17,201 nucleotides of DNA, taken from positions 11,013 to 28,213 of the forward strand of contig MU631575.1 of assembly GCA_026770615.1 (NCBI GenBank), given 5' to 3'. Within the stretch, counting starts at the first letter, position 1. Each line of letters begins with the position of its first letter. Position numbers and translations under genes: made by a program. Below are positions 8,324-16,486 of this stretch, in pieces. This DNA comes from Pavlovales sp. CCMP2436. Taxonomy: Eukaryota > Haptophyta > Pavlovophyceae > Pavlovales. A model generated the notes under the pieces. The model saw only the letters and a list, made by a program, of their open reading frames with translations. It did not search any database and had not been told where the DNA came from.

Positions 8324-8954
8324 ATACGCCCCGGGTATAGGCCGGATGGACAACGTGGAAGCCATATGGCAAGAAGAAAGCACTGCATCGCTGCGCCTCC
8401 CACGCGGCTGGGGAAAAAGACCCCCTGAAAAGTACACCAAAAACATGGTAACCTTGAATCTCGGCTCGCATCGCCACAACACCGAGTGGGCAGAAGAGCA
8501 CCCGAGGATGGCCACAACTGTGATAACCATCGACGGGAAGCCCGAGACGATGGCCCTCACCTGCCCCCTATGCAAGGCACCTGGCCTATTAGACACCAGA
8601 CACCACCTGCACCATGAGTGCTTGGCGACAAAAGAGCACCGGGATAACCTCTATAGCGCACTCTGCGTCAAGCTGGCACTGCGCCTTGGACACCCAACAT
8701 CTAATATGCTGGCTACGCGTATGATTGAGATTGCAAGACCAGACTACTACTCAGGACAGATCGGGATGAGCATCAAGGACATACTCAAAAAAAGACAGCG
8801 CGGGCGATGCCCCCAAACCAGGCGAACTGCACCTCATACTTCTACACCATACATAGCCTCGAGATGCGCACGCTACGCAAAACCGCGATTGAGACGTCTG
8901 CAGCGGCAACTCAAGACAAAATATTTGTACATGACGCGCATAGGTTCAAGATAG
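8273..8954 (+). pseudogene. Post-RNase H region with CCHC zinc knuckle
   Basis: In the frame one base later than the RNase H region, coding continues upstream of the first ATG (8346): AEIDRVARNRLEQRGPVKYA, then GRMDNVEAIWQEESTASLRL. At 8560-8625 it encodes CPLCKAPGLLDTRHHLHHEC, a C-x2-C-x10-H-x4-C knuckle of the sort that follows RNase H in LINE proteins and is thought to bind nucleic acid. The frame stays meaningful to the A7 run at 8787-8793. After that the next frame (tail) looks like the real continuation, and residues up to 8954 in this frame are probably out-of-frame reading. Confidence 0.65.
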
Positions 8955-10027
8955 CCATGTGGGCCGCCCAGGCAGCCGAGAGTGCAGCCAAGAAAAGCAC
9001 GAACCAACCACTGACAATCACACCCACGCGGACCAACCCACTGCTGCAAAAACGACGTGCCACACAACTGCCGACCGTGCGTACAAAACCACACGACCTG
9101 ATACTCACAGTCCCCCTCCAGGCCATACGGACCGAACCACGCCAACGCGAGCGGGCTGCCACACAACCAACGGCCTCGCCAGCCATGCCTCACGCGATCA
9201 CGCCAGGATTGCCACGCAAACATACGCAGAGTCAAGCTGCGCCGGCCTCGCCTCATAGACACTCCACCGCCACACCTGAGCCGGCCACACCACAAATGCC
9301 AACACCAGCCATCATCCCAGTGCCACAAGCAAAGACTGCCTCCAGTGCACCAAATGTGGCCACACCACCCACGCACACACGCACACTGCGCTCATCCAAA
9401 CGACCAGTGGAAGCCTGCCAGACCGCCGCACCATCTACTAAGTGGGAGCAGGCACAGACCCCCGAGCCACCAACAACAACTATGCCCGCCTCGCCACACG
9501 ATACCACAACAAGCTCACCACGCAAACGCACACAAAGCCAAACCAAGGTCGCCACACCACAGGGACAGACCCCAGCCAACCGCAGGCCTAGGCGAAAGCC
9601 GGCCACCCCACAGAGGCCAAACCCAACCGCTCTACCGACGCCACGAGCTGCGGCCGCACATACTACAGCAGACGTGCACATGATGCCAGCGTCTCACCCG
9701 CGCATATTGCGCTCAGCCAAACGCCCACTTGAAGCCAAGCAAACATACACACCACCTATGGTGCTGGACCAGACACAACAATCGGCAGCGGAACGAAAGC
9801 GGACTCTTACGACGCAGCCACCCACAGACAATAGCGGAACGACCGCCGTCAGAGCCCCACACCACCGTGTTCTGCGCCCATCCACGCGGCCAAAAGCAGG
9901 GCCACAGACCCGCACACCCCAGCAGCCAGCAGAGTCGCGCCAAAAGCGCAGGAGGGAGGAACAATGCCTCGAAAACACACCCCAACATATTGAGCCCGAG
10001 GCCCACACCCCTGAGGGGGTGGGGTAG
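8792..10027 (+). CDS. Basic Pro/Thr-rich C-terminal tail of the retroelement with internal repeats
   Basis: An open frame of about 410 codons ends in TAG at 10025-10027. Just after the A7 run it reads KTARAMPPNQANCTSYFYTI, then HSLEMRTLRKTAIE and HRFKIAMWAAQAAESAAKKS. It then becomes a disordered-looking Pro/Thr/Ala/Arg/Lys chain. Two internal repeats stand out: HTRTLRSSKRPVEACQ, HPRILRSAKRPLEAKQ and HHRVLRPSTRPKAGPQ; and LPRKHTQSQ with SPRKRTQSQ. Such basic repeats would suit nucleic-acid binding or nuclear import (inference). It has no stop over 1.2 kb while the upstream parts are broken. This partly reflects a C/A-rich strand with few T-starting codons, so openness alone is weak evidence for selection. 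No homologue is recognised. Confidence 0.5.
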   Translation, partial: KTARAMPPNQANCTSYFYTIHSLEMRTLRKTAIETSAAATQDKIFVHDAHRFKIAMWAAQAAESAAKKSTNQPLTITPTRTNPLLQKRRATQLPTVRTKPHDLILTVPLQAIRTEPRQRERAATQPTASPAMPHAITPGLPRKHTQSQAAPASPHRHSTATPEPATPQMPTPAIIPVPQAKTASSAPNVATPPTHTRTLRSSKRPVEACQTAAPSTKWEQAQTPEPPTTTMPASPHDTTTSSPRKRTQSQTKVATPQGQTPANRRPRRKPATPQRPNPTALPTPRAAAAHTTADVHMMPASHPRILRSAKRPLEAKQTYTPPMVLDQTQQSAAERKRTLTTQPPTDNSGTTAVRAPHHRVLRPSTRPKAGPQTRTPQQPAESRQKRRREEQCLENTPQHIEPEAHTPEGVG

Positions 10028-10052
10028 ACCGGGACCACAATGAGCCCTCGCC

Positions 10053-10087
10053 GTGTGATTCTTGCCCCTCTTGGACAAGAATCACAC
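10053..10087. repeat. Perfect 12-bp hairpin after the retroelement ORF
   Basis: GTGTGATTCTTG at 10053-10064 and its exact reverse complement at 10076-10087 enclose an 11-nt loop. It starts 25 nt after the TAG of the tail frame, inside the presumed 3' non-coding end. Some LINE reverse transcriptases recognise 3' stem-loops, so a role in RNA recognition is plausible but unproven. It is not followed by a T run, so a terminator reading has no support. Confidence 0.75.
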
Positions 10088-10140
10088 AGTGGGATTCAGG
10101 CTACCGGAAGTTATTTGTCTGTTTGTTCTGTGCTACAGGT

Positions 10141-10640
10141 GCGGCACGTGCGCAGGCGAGCTGCATTTTGAGACGAGCGAGAGGCAGCAGCGGTCGGTCA
10201 GTGCGTCAGTCAGAGAGCCGTCGACTGTCGTATGCCTGATCAGCCTTAGCGGTGGGAACGGTATCCGTGTGCTCTGCAAAGGTCCCTTGATCCGAGTGTT
10301 TCTTAACACTTGGGTCCGGTGGAGACCTGTCAGGGGACGGACGTATTTCTAGATATTTACACACCAACCTCGCCTCTTCTACCACCATCTCTGCTGTCAG
10401 GACTAATGTGAAATGCTTGACATCGACCAAGTCAGTGAGTGAACACTACATGTTCAACCATGCTGAGCTGCTATATATGTGTCGTTATTGCGCAGCAATA
10501 ACTGAATATGTCGTACGCGTGGAGACGGCAGGTCATTCCCGCACACACACCGATCGATTGCCGCGCCCGATGCGTCGGCGACTACAGCAGCCCGCAGAGC
10601 GAGCTGCCGCGCTTGGCGCCGCCAAGATGAGAGCGTTACC
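10141..10640 (+). repeat. Composite repeat: family A long copy plus a downstream module
   Basis: 10141-10365 is the best family A copy (compare 3171-3406, 346-452, 1647-1763). 10363-10480 recurs at 16573-16680 (CACCAACCT...ACCATGCTGAGC). 10479-10605 recurs at 11980-12110 and contains the palindrome GTTATTGCGCAGCAATAAC at 10484-10502. The full unit of about 500 bp may be one element whose pieces are scattered elsewhere. Open frames across it are incidental. Confidence 0.75.
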
Positions 10641-10792
10641 AACAAGGAGCCACAGTTCCATTAATAAGGCCCTCCTTTTTATGTTCCATTTAAGGTGTCC
10701 CTTTTTATGGTTCCGTCAGTTGATAACTGCCGAGTAAGTTTCGCTCGTCGTTACTCTGCTCCATCCGCTCACTTCGCGTTCTCCGCAGAGAA

Positions 10793-10833
10793 CTCTCCGT
10801 CGCGCTTCACCGTCGCGCAAGAACTTGTCGCAC
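10793..10833 (+). repeat. CGTCGCG-rich repeat unit, single copy
   Basis: CTCCGTCGCGCTTCACCGTC followed by GCGCAAGAACTTGTCGC matches the two units at 12253-12301 and 12322-12371. The unit sits directly before family B copy 2. Confidence 0.65.
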
Positions 10834-10837
10834 TTCA

Positions 10838-10975
10838 TATTAATGAAGGGGGGTTCGGGCTGGCGGTACGTTTCAAGTATATCAGCAGGCAATGGGCGAC
10901 GCAGAGCTCAGACCAGCACAACATTGAGAACAGTGAGACGCCAGCTTGAATCCCCATCAGTAATATATCATTAGC
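10838..10975 (+). repeat. Palindromic repeat family B, copy 2 (one arm only)
   Basis: TTAATGAAGGGGGGTTCGGG and GCTGGCGGT are followed at 10887 by CAGGCAATGGGCGACGCAG, GACCAGCACAACATT and GACGCCAGCTTGAATCC, the same order as family B left arms. The inverted right arm present in copies 1 and 3 is absent. Confidence 0.8.
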
Positions 10976-11979
10976 GCCGCTGGATGCTTACTCCATGGCT
11001 GCGCTAGGTGGGATCTTCTTTACGACGCTGCGTCGACTCGAGCTGGCAGCAGTGGCGCGCGCCGTGCTGCCCGTGCCGAGCTCTGTCTGGTCATCAACGC
11101 TATGTATCTTTGATATTCTTCAAATCCTCGGTCAACCCATTGGTTAGCACTTAGTCATATCTGACAGATCTTCGGTCAGTGACCGGCGAATAAACAACTC
11201 AAATAAAAACAATTGACAAGTTAGTTAGTAAGTTACTAGTTAGTTACCCCAACTCTCGGCTCGTGCGCAGCGCGCCTACGCACGGTGCTCGCCGCCTACG
11301 CGCTTGCCGCTCGCGGCCTACGCGCTCGCGGCCTATGTGCTCGCGGAGATTGTCATGTTCGAAGACGGATAAGCAGGGTTCGCTCTCTGGGTGGCTCTGG
11401 CGTGCGCCTCCGCCTCCCGCAGTAGGCGCTGCGCTGTCCGATGCCCGCGATGATCGTCAACTCGGCCCCGGTTCAAAGTCCCTAGCCCCACCCTAATTTA
11501 ACCGAGCCGAAACTATAAAAAATAAGTGCCTATAATATGGCACTCATGAACAATAATTTCTTACTCCTAAGAGGCAGGCATTGCACACGGCAGGTAGCCA
11601 TATTAACTAACTAAGCTATAGGCATTATCGATGCAAGGATGTGTGTGTGCTAGCTGTGGAACTTACAAGAATCGGAAACAGCTGATCTGCTTCCGGTGCA
11701 GGTGAAGATGGCGCCGCAAGCAATTTTTGGGGGAGCAAATACGGGCAAAATACAAATTATAAGCACGCTGGACTCTGCCCGCGGAGTTTCGTCGTCCCGG
11801 TCCGACTCTATGATAGCCGTCGGTCAATGTGCATCGGCCAGCGATTTTTGAATTTTCGCCAAAGTTCGGTATCAGAGCTGGAGATCTTCGGTCATGACCG
11901 GTTAATGCAAATGATCTAAAAACCAAAGCATCAACGACTTCATCCCAATGATATTTTAGTTTACTCGCCTTAGCGACAT
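10976..11979. other. Spacer without a recognised gene
   Basis: Short GC-rich repeats built on CGCCTACGCGCTCG-type words lie at about 11268-11345. GATCTTCGGTCA followed by TGACCGG occurs at about 11167-11187 and 11884-11904. A minus-strand frame (11663-12037) shows no motif. No RNA gene is seen. Confidence 0.5.
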
Positions 11980-12110
11980 GTGTTGCTATTGCGCAGCAAT
12001 AACTAAATATGTCGTTGGCAAGGAGACGGCAGATCATTCCCGCTCACGTCGATCAGTCGCCGCGCCCGGTGCGTCGACCGGCAACTACCGCAGCCCGCAC
12101 GGCGGGCAGA
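11980..12110 (+). repeat. Copy of the downstream module of the composite repeat
   Basis: It matches 10479-10605: GCTATTGCGCAGCAATAACT, AATATGTCGT, GGAGACGGCAG-TCATTCCCGC, GCCGCGCCCG-TGCGTCG and GCAGCCCGCA. The palindrome is at 11985-12003, with one arm mismatch. Confidence 0.8.
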
Positions 12111-12252
12111 ATGTCAAGATGGAAATTCTGCCCGCTTGCTAATTTGGAGGTTAAAGGCTATTTCCGTCGCCTGTTACACAACTGACGATGTCGACCACCC
12201 TTCGGATGGCCAACATCAATTCCGCAAGATCAGTTTGCATTCTCCGCCATGC

Positions 12253-12371
12253 TCTTCGTCGCGCTCCGTCGCACTTCGCCGTCGCGCAAGAACTCGTCGC
12301 TCGTCGCGATCTTCGTCAAGTTCTTCGTTGCACTCCGTCGCGCTTCGTCGTCGCACTAAGAACCCGTCGCT
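12253..12371 (+). repeat. Two tandem units of the CGTCGCG-rich repeat
   Basis: Units at 12253-12301 and 12322-12371 share TCTTCGT-GC-CTCCGTCGC, CTTCG-CGTCGC and AAGAAC-CGTCGCT, with a period of about 69 bp. A third related unit is at 10793-10833. Confidence 0.75.
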
Positions 12372-12432
12372 CTTATATTTATATAGACATAATATGTATC
12401 CACATTTCACGGTGGTCATATGTACAAATATA

Positions 12433-12495
12433 TCTATCGCTATCAATCAATCAATAATCATATCTATCTATTTATCTATATTAATTTATAGGAAT
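12433..12495. repeat. Degenerate TATC/ATCA microsatellite
   Basis: Interrupted CTAT, ATCA and ATTT tetranucleotides run through this AT-rich patch downstream of the RING-CH gene 3' end. Confidence 0.6.
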
Positions 12496-12671
12496 ACAGT
12501 CATGATAGGTCATGCTAAAGAAGAATATAGCGGATAGACATAATTGAAACACGCAAGACATACATGGGCCTAGGAGCTTGCACAAGTCCGATACACCGAC
12601 GGTGGCGGGCAGTTGATGGCGCCAGCGGAGCTCTAAATCGTCCGAACAACGAACAACGCGGCATTTTCGTC

Positions 12672-13367
12672 CTAGTTGGCGCTCTCCCCCAACGAGGTGC
12701 TTTTCTCGTAGCGCTCCAGCTCAGTGGTGGAGCTGAGGACGACCGCGTCGACGGCAGCGGGCTGCACCTCTGTGCCGCTGGCATCGCCGTGCCCGCCTGC
12801 CTGCGGAGGTTGTTGCACGCCGCCAGCGTCGGGTAGGCCGACGGAGACTAAATTGCTCTCGTCGCCTTCCGGGTCTTCTTGCGCGTTGATGTGGGGCATG
12901 CAGAACGCCCAGACGATGATGAATATGCCGAGTCCCGTGGAGAATATCCCAAAGAAGGCCGCGTCGGCTTGGAAGCGCTGCAAGCCAAGGTACAGACCGA
13001 TGCCGAGCCCAAGCATCGCAATGCCAAATGCAAGCGGGCCCTTTTGCACGAGAGACCACTGGAAGCACGGCTGCCTGGATTTCACGAGAGCCGTAAGCAC
13101 GATTGGAACCGTGTAGGGCTGTGCACAGATCGGGCAGCGCAGGCGCTCACTTTGCCGGAGCGAACGACGGGCAGCAGAATTGAGGTACTCCTGAAGACAC
13201 GCCTGGTGCACGTGCGCGGTGCAGCCGCACGCCCGTCCAAGCAGCGGCGAGCCGTTCTCGTGCGACGTCTCCAGACAGATGAAGCAGATCGGCCCGTCCG
13301 CCGCCTCTATATCGTCAGAGACCGGCCCGTGGCCCGCCTCCGACGACCCCCGTACACCTTCCACCAT
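12672..13367 (-). CDS. RING-CH (MARCH-like) membrane E3 ubiquitin ligase
   Basis: RING-CH proteins are E3 ligases, usually membrane-anchored, that tag membrane cargo with ubiquitin. This intronless frame encodes 231 residues. The zinc ligands are C28, C31, C47, C49, H54, C57, C78 and C81, in CFICLETSHENG, RACGCTAHVHQACLQEYL and RCPIC. That is the C4HC3 order with His in the fifth place, which separates RING-CH from ordinary RING. Two hydrophobic stretches follow (about 111-130, GPLAFGIAMLGLGIGLYLGL, and 138-156, FFGIFSTGLGIFIIVWAFC), then a charged, probably cytosolic tail. The spacing between C49 and H54 is four residues, shorter than the seven usual in MARCH proteins. The stop is TAG. A damaged duplicate lies at 6905-7168. 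The gene is divergent from the nitrate transporter, with 365 bp between start codons. Ligase activity is inferred from family only. Confidence 0.88.
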   Translation of the reverse strand: MVEGVRGSSEAGHGPVSDDIEAADGPICFICLETSHENGSPLLGRACGCTAHVHQACLQEYLNSAARRSLRQSERLRCPICAQPYTVPIVLTALVKSRQPCFQWSLVQKGPLAFGIAMLGLGIGLYLGLQRFQADAAFFGIFSTGLGIFIIVWAFCMPHINAQEDPEGDESNLVSVGLPDAGGVQQPPQAGGHGDASGTEVQPAAVDAVVLSSTTELERYEKSTSLGESAN

Positions 13368-13732
13368 CCGAATCGTGTTTCAGCGCGTCAGGGGAACTTC
13401 AGGTTTTGAGCTTGGAGTTTTTAAATGTCCATTTGCAGCCTAAAGGCGTGCGGGCATGCCCTGCAATGATCCGCGCATCGGTCGCCTAATGCGCGTATAT
13501 TACCCCCCGTGTCGTCCCTCCGCCAGCGAACGTTCGTCGCCATCGCTCCGCGTTTCTTGAATATTCAAATTCCCTTCTTAAAAACCAAGAAACCTCTCGC
13601 TCCGAAGTGACGTCCTTGTCATCGCGCCTTGGCAATGCGCACGCCGTCAGCGCGCCCTGCAGCTCAGTTCTGTCTCAGACAGGGCGCGAAGCGGCAAAGC
13701 GCTTACGTTCAACTAAGTCAACGTCAACCAGC
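13368..13732. promoter_or_regulatory. Intergenic region between divergent RING-CH and nitrate transporter genes
   Basis: This 365-bp gap must hold both 5' regions. It contains a TGACGTC word at 13608-13614, the core of CRE/bZIP binding sites, 119 bp before the transporter ATG. An AT-rich patch lies at 13557-13590. No TATA box is clear. The first 40 bp are shared with the flank of the RING-CH duplicate. Any shared control is inference. Confidence 0.45.
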
Positions 13733-15458
13733 ATGACCATGTCCACCTTCAAGCTCCCCGTCGATGAGAAGAATAAGGCCACAGAGTGCGCGCCCGCGCG
13801 CGCCCACAGCCCATCGCGCGCGCGCCACCCCGCCTCACACCGCCTCCCCATCTTCGCCCGCGCAAGCAGCCGCCTCACCTCATCCCGCTTCCTTTTGCCT
13901 TGCTCTCTTCCTCCCGCTTCCCACCCGTGCAGGATTCGCATCTGGGACTTCTCCCGGCCGCACATGCGTGCCTTCCACCTCGACTGGCTCGCCTTCTTCT
14001 TCGCCTTCTTCGCGTGGTTCGCCGTCAACCCGCTCGTCATCTACATAAGGATCAGCCTCAACCTCTGCTCGAACGGCAACTGGGACACGTTCACCAAGGC
14101 GTCGCAGTGCAAGTGCAACCTGGCGTGCAAGACGGTCCTCGCGAACGGCAACATTCTCTCTGCCGTCGGCTCCATCGCCATGCGCCTCGTGATGGGCACC
14201 CTCGTGGAGAACGTCGGCCCGCGCCGCGCCATGGCCTTCATCGTCTTCGCCTTCGCGATCCCAACCGCCGGCCTCGGCCTCGTGACGACGCCCGTGGGGT
14301 ACGAGGCGTGCCGCTTCTTCATCGGTGGCATCGGCTCGGCGTTTGTCGTCTGCCAGTTCTGGACGAGCATCATGTTCAGCAAGAAGGTGGTTGGCGCGGC
14401 CAACGCGATTGTCGGCGGCTGGGGCAACATGGGCGGCGGCTTCACGCAGATCATCATGCCGTACATCGTCGTGGGCCTCGTCGCACTCGGCTCGTACGGC
14501 TACGGGATGGCATGGAGGCTGTCGTTTTTGATTCCCGCCTCATGCCTCGTGTTCATCGGCTTGTGCCTCTACTTCTCGGACGACGTGCCGGAGGGCAACT
14601 TCAAGGAGCTCTTCGCCTCGGGCGAGCGCAAGAAGCAGGACTACAAGAAGCTCTTCTACGCTGCCGCGTCTGATCCGCGCGTCTGGGCCCTCTGCATGGT
14701 GTATGGCGGCTGCTTCGGCAGCGAGGTGTCCATGAACCAGCAGCTCGCGCCCTACTTCTTCGATTACTTTGAGCTCAACCCCGAGGCCGCCGGCTGGGCT
14801 GCAGCGGCCGTCGGCCTGAGCAACATCTTTGCGCGCGCGCTCGGCGGCATGGTCTCGGACTGGGCGAACGCGCGCTTCGGCCACCGCGCCCGCCACTGGG
14901 TACTCTTCGTCCTTATGATCGCCACGTCCATGTTCATGATCGGCTTCTCGCGCATGAAGAATGACAACGTACGTGCCACGCTTGCCCTTCCCCTACCGCC
15001 CCCTGCTCCCAAACCCGACTCCTGCAACCCGACTCACCGCTATCATATTACTGTACGTACAACACATCTTGCAGCTCGCCGGGGCCATGGTCCTGATCGC
15101 CTTCTTCTCGGTCTCGGTCTCGGCCTGTAACGGCGCCTGCTACTCGGTTGTCCCGTACATCGGCGAGCACCTCAAGGCGCTCGGCCCCGTCTCAGGCATT
15201 GTCGGCGCCGGCGGCAACGTTGGCGCGGCGCTGTGGAACGCCATCTACAAGTACGAAGCTGGCAACGTCGACCCGCGCGCCCCCTTCTTCTCGCACGGCT
15301 TTGCGATCCTCGGCTGCGCGATGCTCGTCCCCTTCGTGCACTACGCCACCCTCGGCTCTTGCTTCTTCCCTGCGACCATCAAGCAGGAGGAGCAGCCTGA
15401 CATCGCCGCAATCAAAACGAAGGCGCCTGGGATCGCCGGAATCACAACGAAGGTGTGA
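13733..15458 (+). CDS. NRT2: High-affinity nitrate/nitrite transporter, NNP (NRT2) family
   Basis: NNP-family MFS proteins bring nitrate (and nitrite) across the membrane with protons or sodium. Exons 13733-13785, 13933-14968 and 15075-15458 (TGA) give 490 residues, normal for algal NRT2. Splice sites are GA-GTGCGC/GTGCAG-G and AAC-GTACGT/TTGCAG-CTC, both in frame. Hallmarks: SRPHMRAFHLDW before helix 1; first nitrate signature GWGNMGGGFTQ (about residues 180-190); second signature GIVGAGGNVGAALW (404-417); arginines R102 (MRLVMG) and R319 (NIFARALGG), corresponding to substrate-binding arginines in bacterial NarK/fungal NrtA; and VENVGPRRA after helix 2. About 12 hydrophobic segments are visible. 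The long central loop seen in fungal members is not obvious. The ATG at 13733 has A at -3; ATG 13739 is an alternative. A Cys cluster (C77, C79, C83) sits between helices 1 and 2. Nitrate is the expected substrate, but this is not proven from sequence. Confidence 0.95.
13786..13932 (+). other. Stop-free 147-nt intron 1 of the nitrate transporter
   Basis: The donor GTGCGC (13786) and the acceptor GTGCAG (ending 13932), preceded by a pyrimidine-rich stretch, bound 49 codons with no stop. Read through, it would add a Pro/Arg/Ser-rich, basic segment (APARAHSPSRARHPASHRLP and onward). The segment's composition and the clean family N-terminus on either side argue that it is an intron. Confidence 0.7.
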
Positions 15459-15581
15459 GCTGCTGCAGTGCAGCTGGATGGATCTACGATTGACTTATTG
15501 TCGTACGTCGAGTCATCGACTCTCGAACGGCCTCCGCAGCTGCGCTGTCGTAAACGCGCATGATGCTGCTGCCTAACTAAA

Positions 15582-15587
15582 ATTAAA
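15582..15587 (+). promoter_or_regulatory. Possible polyadenylation signal of the nitrate transporter
   Basis: ATTAAA lies 124 nt after the stop codon. It is the first AATAAA-like hexamer on this strand after the gene. Confidence 0.4.
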
Positions 15588-16100
15588 TACGGCCCCACCC
15601 CCGAGCTGAAGGGTATAAGATCCTATGAACAAGTATGCGGCCGGCCGCAAGTGGTCGCTGTGTCCATATTTCGTTCACCCAAGTTGAGTCTTGAAGTGTC
15701 ATTTATTCCGCTCGAGTCCTATCATCGTCGTCGGTTCAGAAACACGTCACTAATAATGTAGTTGTAGGGTCTCAAGAGGCCAATAATGAACAATGCTCGT
15801 CCCATTGCTGAGATTATAATTTTTGTAGGAATGTACATGCTCAATCGTTTCTATTGGGCATTAGATGAAAGCCTCACCCCTTCGCTGAGCGCGCAATAAC
15901 TCATTGAATATAGAATTAATAAATTGCTAAGGTTAATTAAAGTGACATATCCTATTTGCATAGGATTTGGCCAAGGATGACCAATAAGATGGTGATTAAG
16001 TATCCCTAGGGCTAGGGCTGCACCAGAGGTTAGTTAGGCACATCTGAGGGACCGTAGGCTACCCCACACGCTCAGAAATCAGAGAAGGCGTTGCTTGTAT
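15588..16100. other. Spacer with a small hairpin and no recognised gene
   Basis: A 7-bp stem (ATCCTAT, 15949-15955; ATAGGAT, 15960-15966) closes a TTGC loop and repeats the stem at 5082-5107. The 17-bp word GTAGGGTCTCAAGAGGC at 15764-15780 also occurs at 5165-5181. No coding frame of note. Confidence 0.5.
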
Positions 16101-16105
16101 ACGAG

Positions 16106-16125
16106 TATATATATATATATATATG

Positions 16126-16160
<35 letters not shown>

Positions 16161-16220
16161 CGTAAGTTGTTTAAATTTAAAATATCGGACCCCGACACTG
16201 GCCATATATATATATATATC
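16106..16220. repeat. (TA)n microsatellites
   Basis: A TA dinucleotide run spans 16106-16157, interrupted by GTATGT, and a shorter run lies at about 16204-16219. Open frames here coding for alternating Ile and Tyr are artefacts of the repeat. Confidence 0.95.
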
Positions 16221-16449
16221 AAAGGAGCTCGGAGTGATCGTGGCGCGCGGCCACGCCAGGCTAATCCTTGCCCGCCCGCGCTCGCTGCACACGCAGACTG
16301 CACGCGCGGCCACTGGTGCCCGGGGTGCACCTTGGTTCCACCGCACCGGCAGCTCGGCTAACGGGCCCGAGGACGCCCCTGCGCACGCGGACGGCGCGTA
16401 CCGTGACGACAACTGAGGCAGCCACAATGCCGACCTGGGCGTACGCCTC

Positions 16450-16486
16450 GGCCGCGGTGGCCGCGGTGGCCGCAGCGGCCGCGGCG
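16450..16486 (+). repeat. 9-bp GC-rich tandem repeat
   Basis: GCCGCGGTG occurs twice, followed by the variants GCCGCAGCG and GCCGCGGCG. In one frame it encodes an Ala/Val run (SAAVAAVAAAAA), but no real gene can be supported around it. Confidence 0.8.

Larger units (their letters stand above)
7169..10130 (+). mobile_element. 5'-truncated non-LTR (LINE-type) retroelement remnant
   Basis: The stretch encodes, in order, a possible reverse-transcriptase-to-RNase H linker, an RNase H domain, a CCHC zinc knuckle, a long basic Pro/Thr-rich tail, and then a non-coding end with a perfect 12-bp hairpin. RNase H followed by CCHC is typical of several LINE clades. No reverse transcriptase palm (YADD-like) is visible. 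The 5' edge abuts the upstream flank of the RING-CH duplicate, which fits 5' truncation on insertion. No terminal repeats, poly(A) tail or target-site duplication could be defined, so both ends are approximate. Clade is unknown. Confidence 0.65.

Noticed and set aside
8873..10085. Long minus-strand frames opposite the retroelement tail.
   Set aside because: They are Gly/Val/Trp/Cys-rich mirror readings of a C/A-rich strand, with no motif; the plus strand continues recognisable element domains.
10141..12371. Spaced repeats as a CRISPR-like array.
   Set aside because: Copies are long, diverged, irregularly spaced and in eukaryotic DNA with spliced genes; there are no short identical direct repeats with even spacers.
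13607..15130. A 507-codon uninterrupted frame as the nitrate transporter protein.
   Set aside because: It reads through intron 1, begins upstream at a non-ATG-like position with no family similarity, and ends by reading into intron 2, missing the conserved second nitrate signature.
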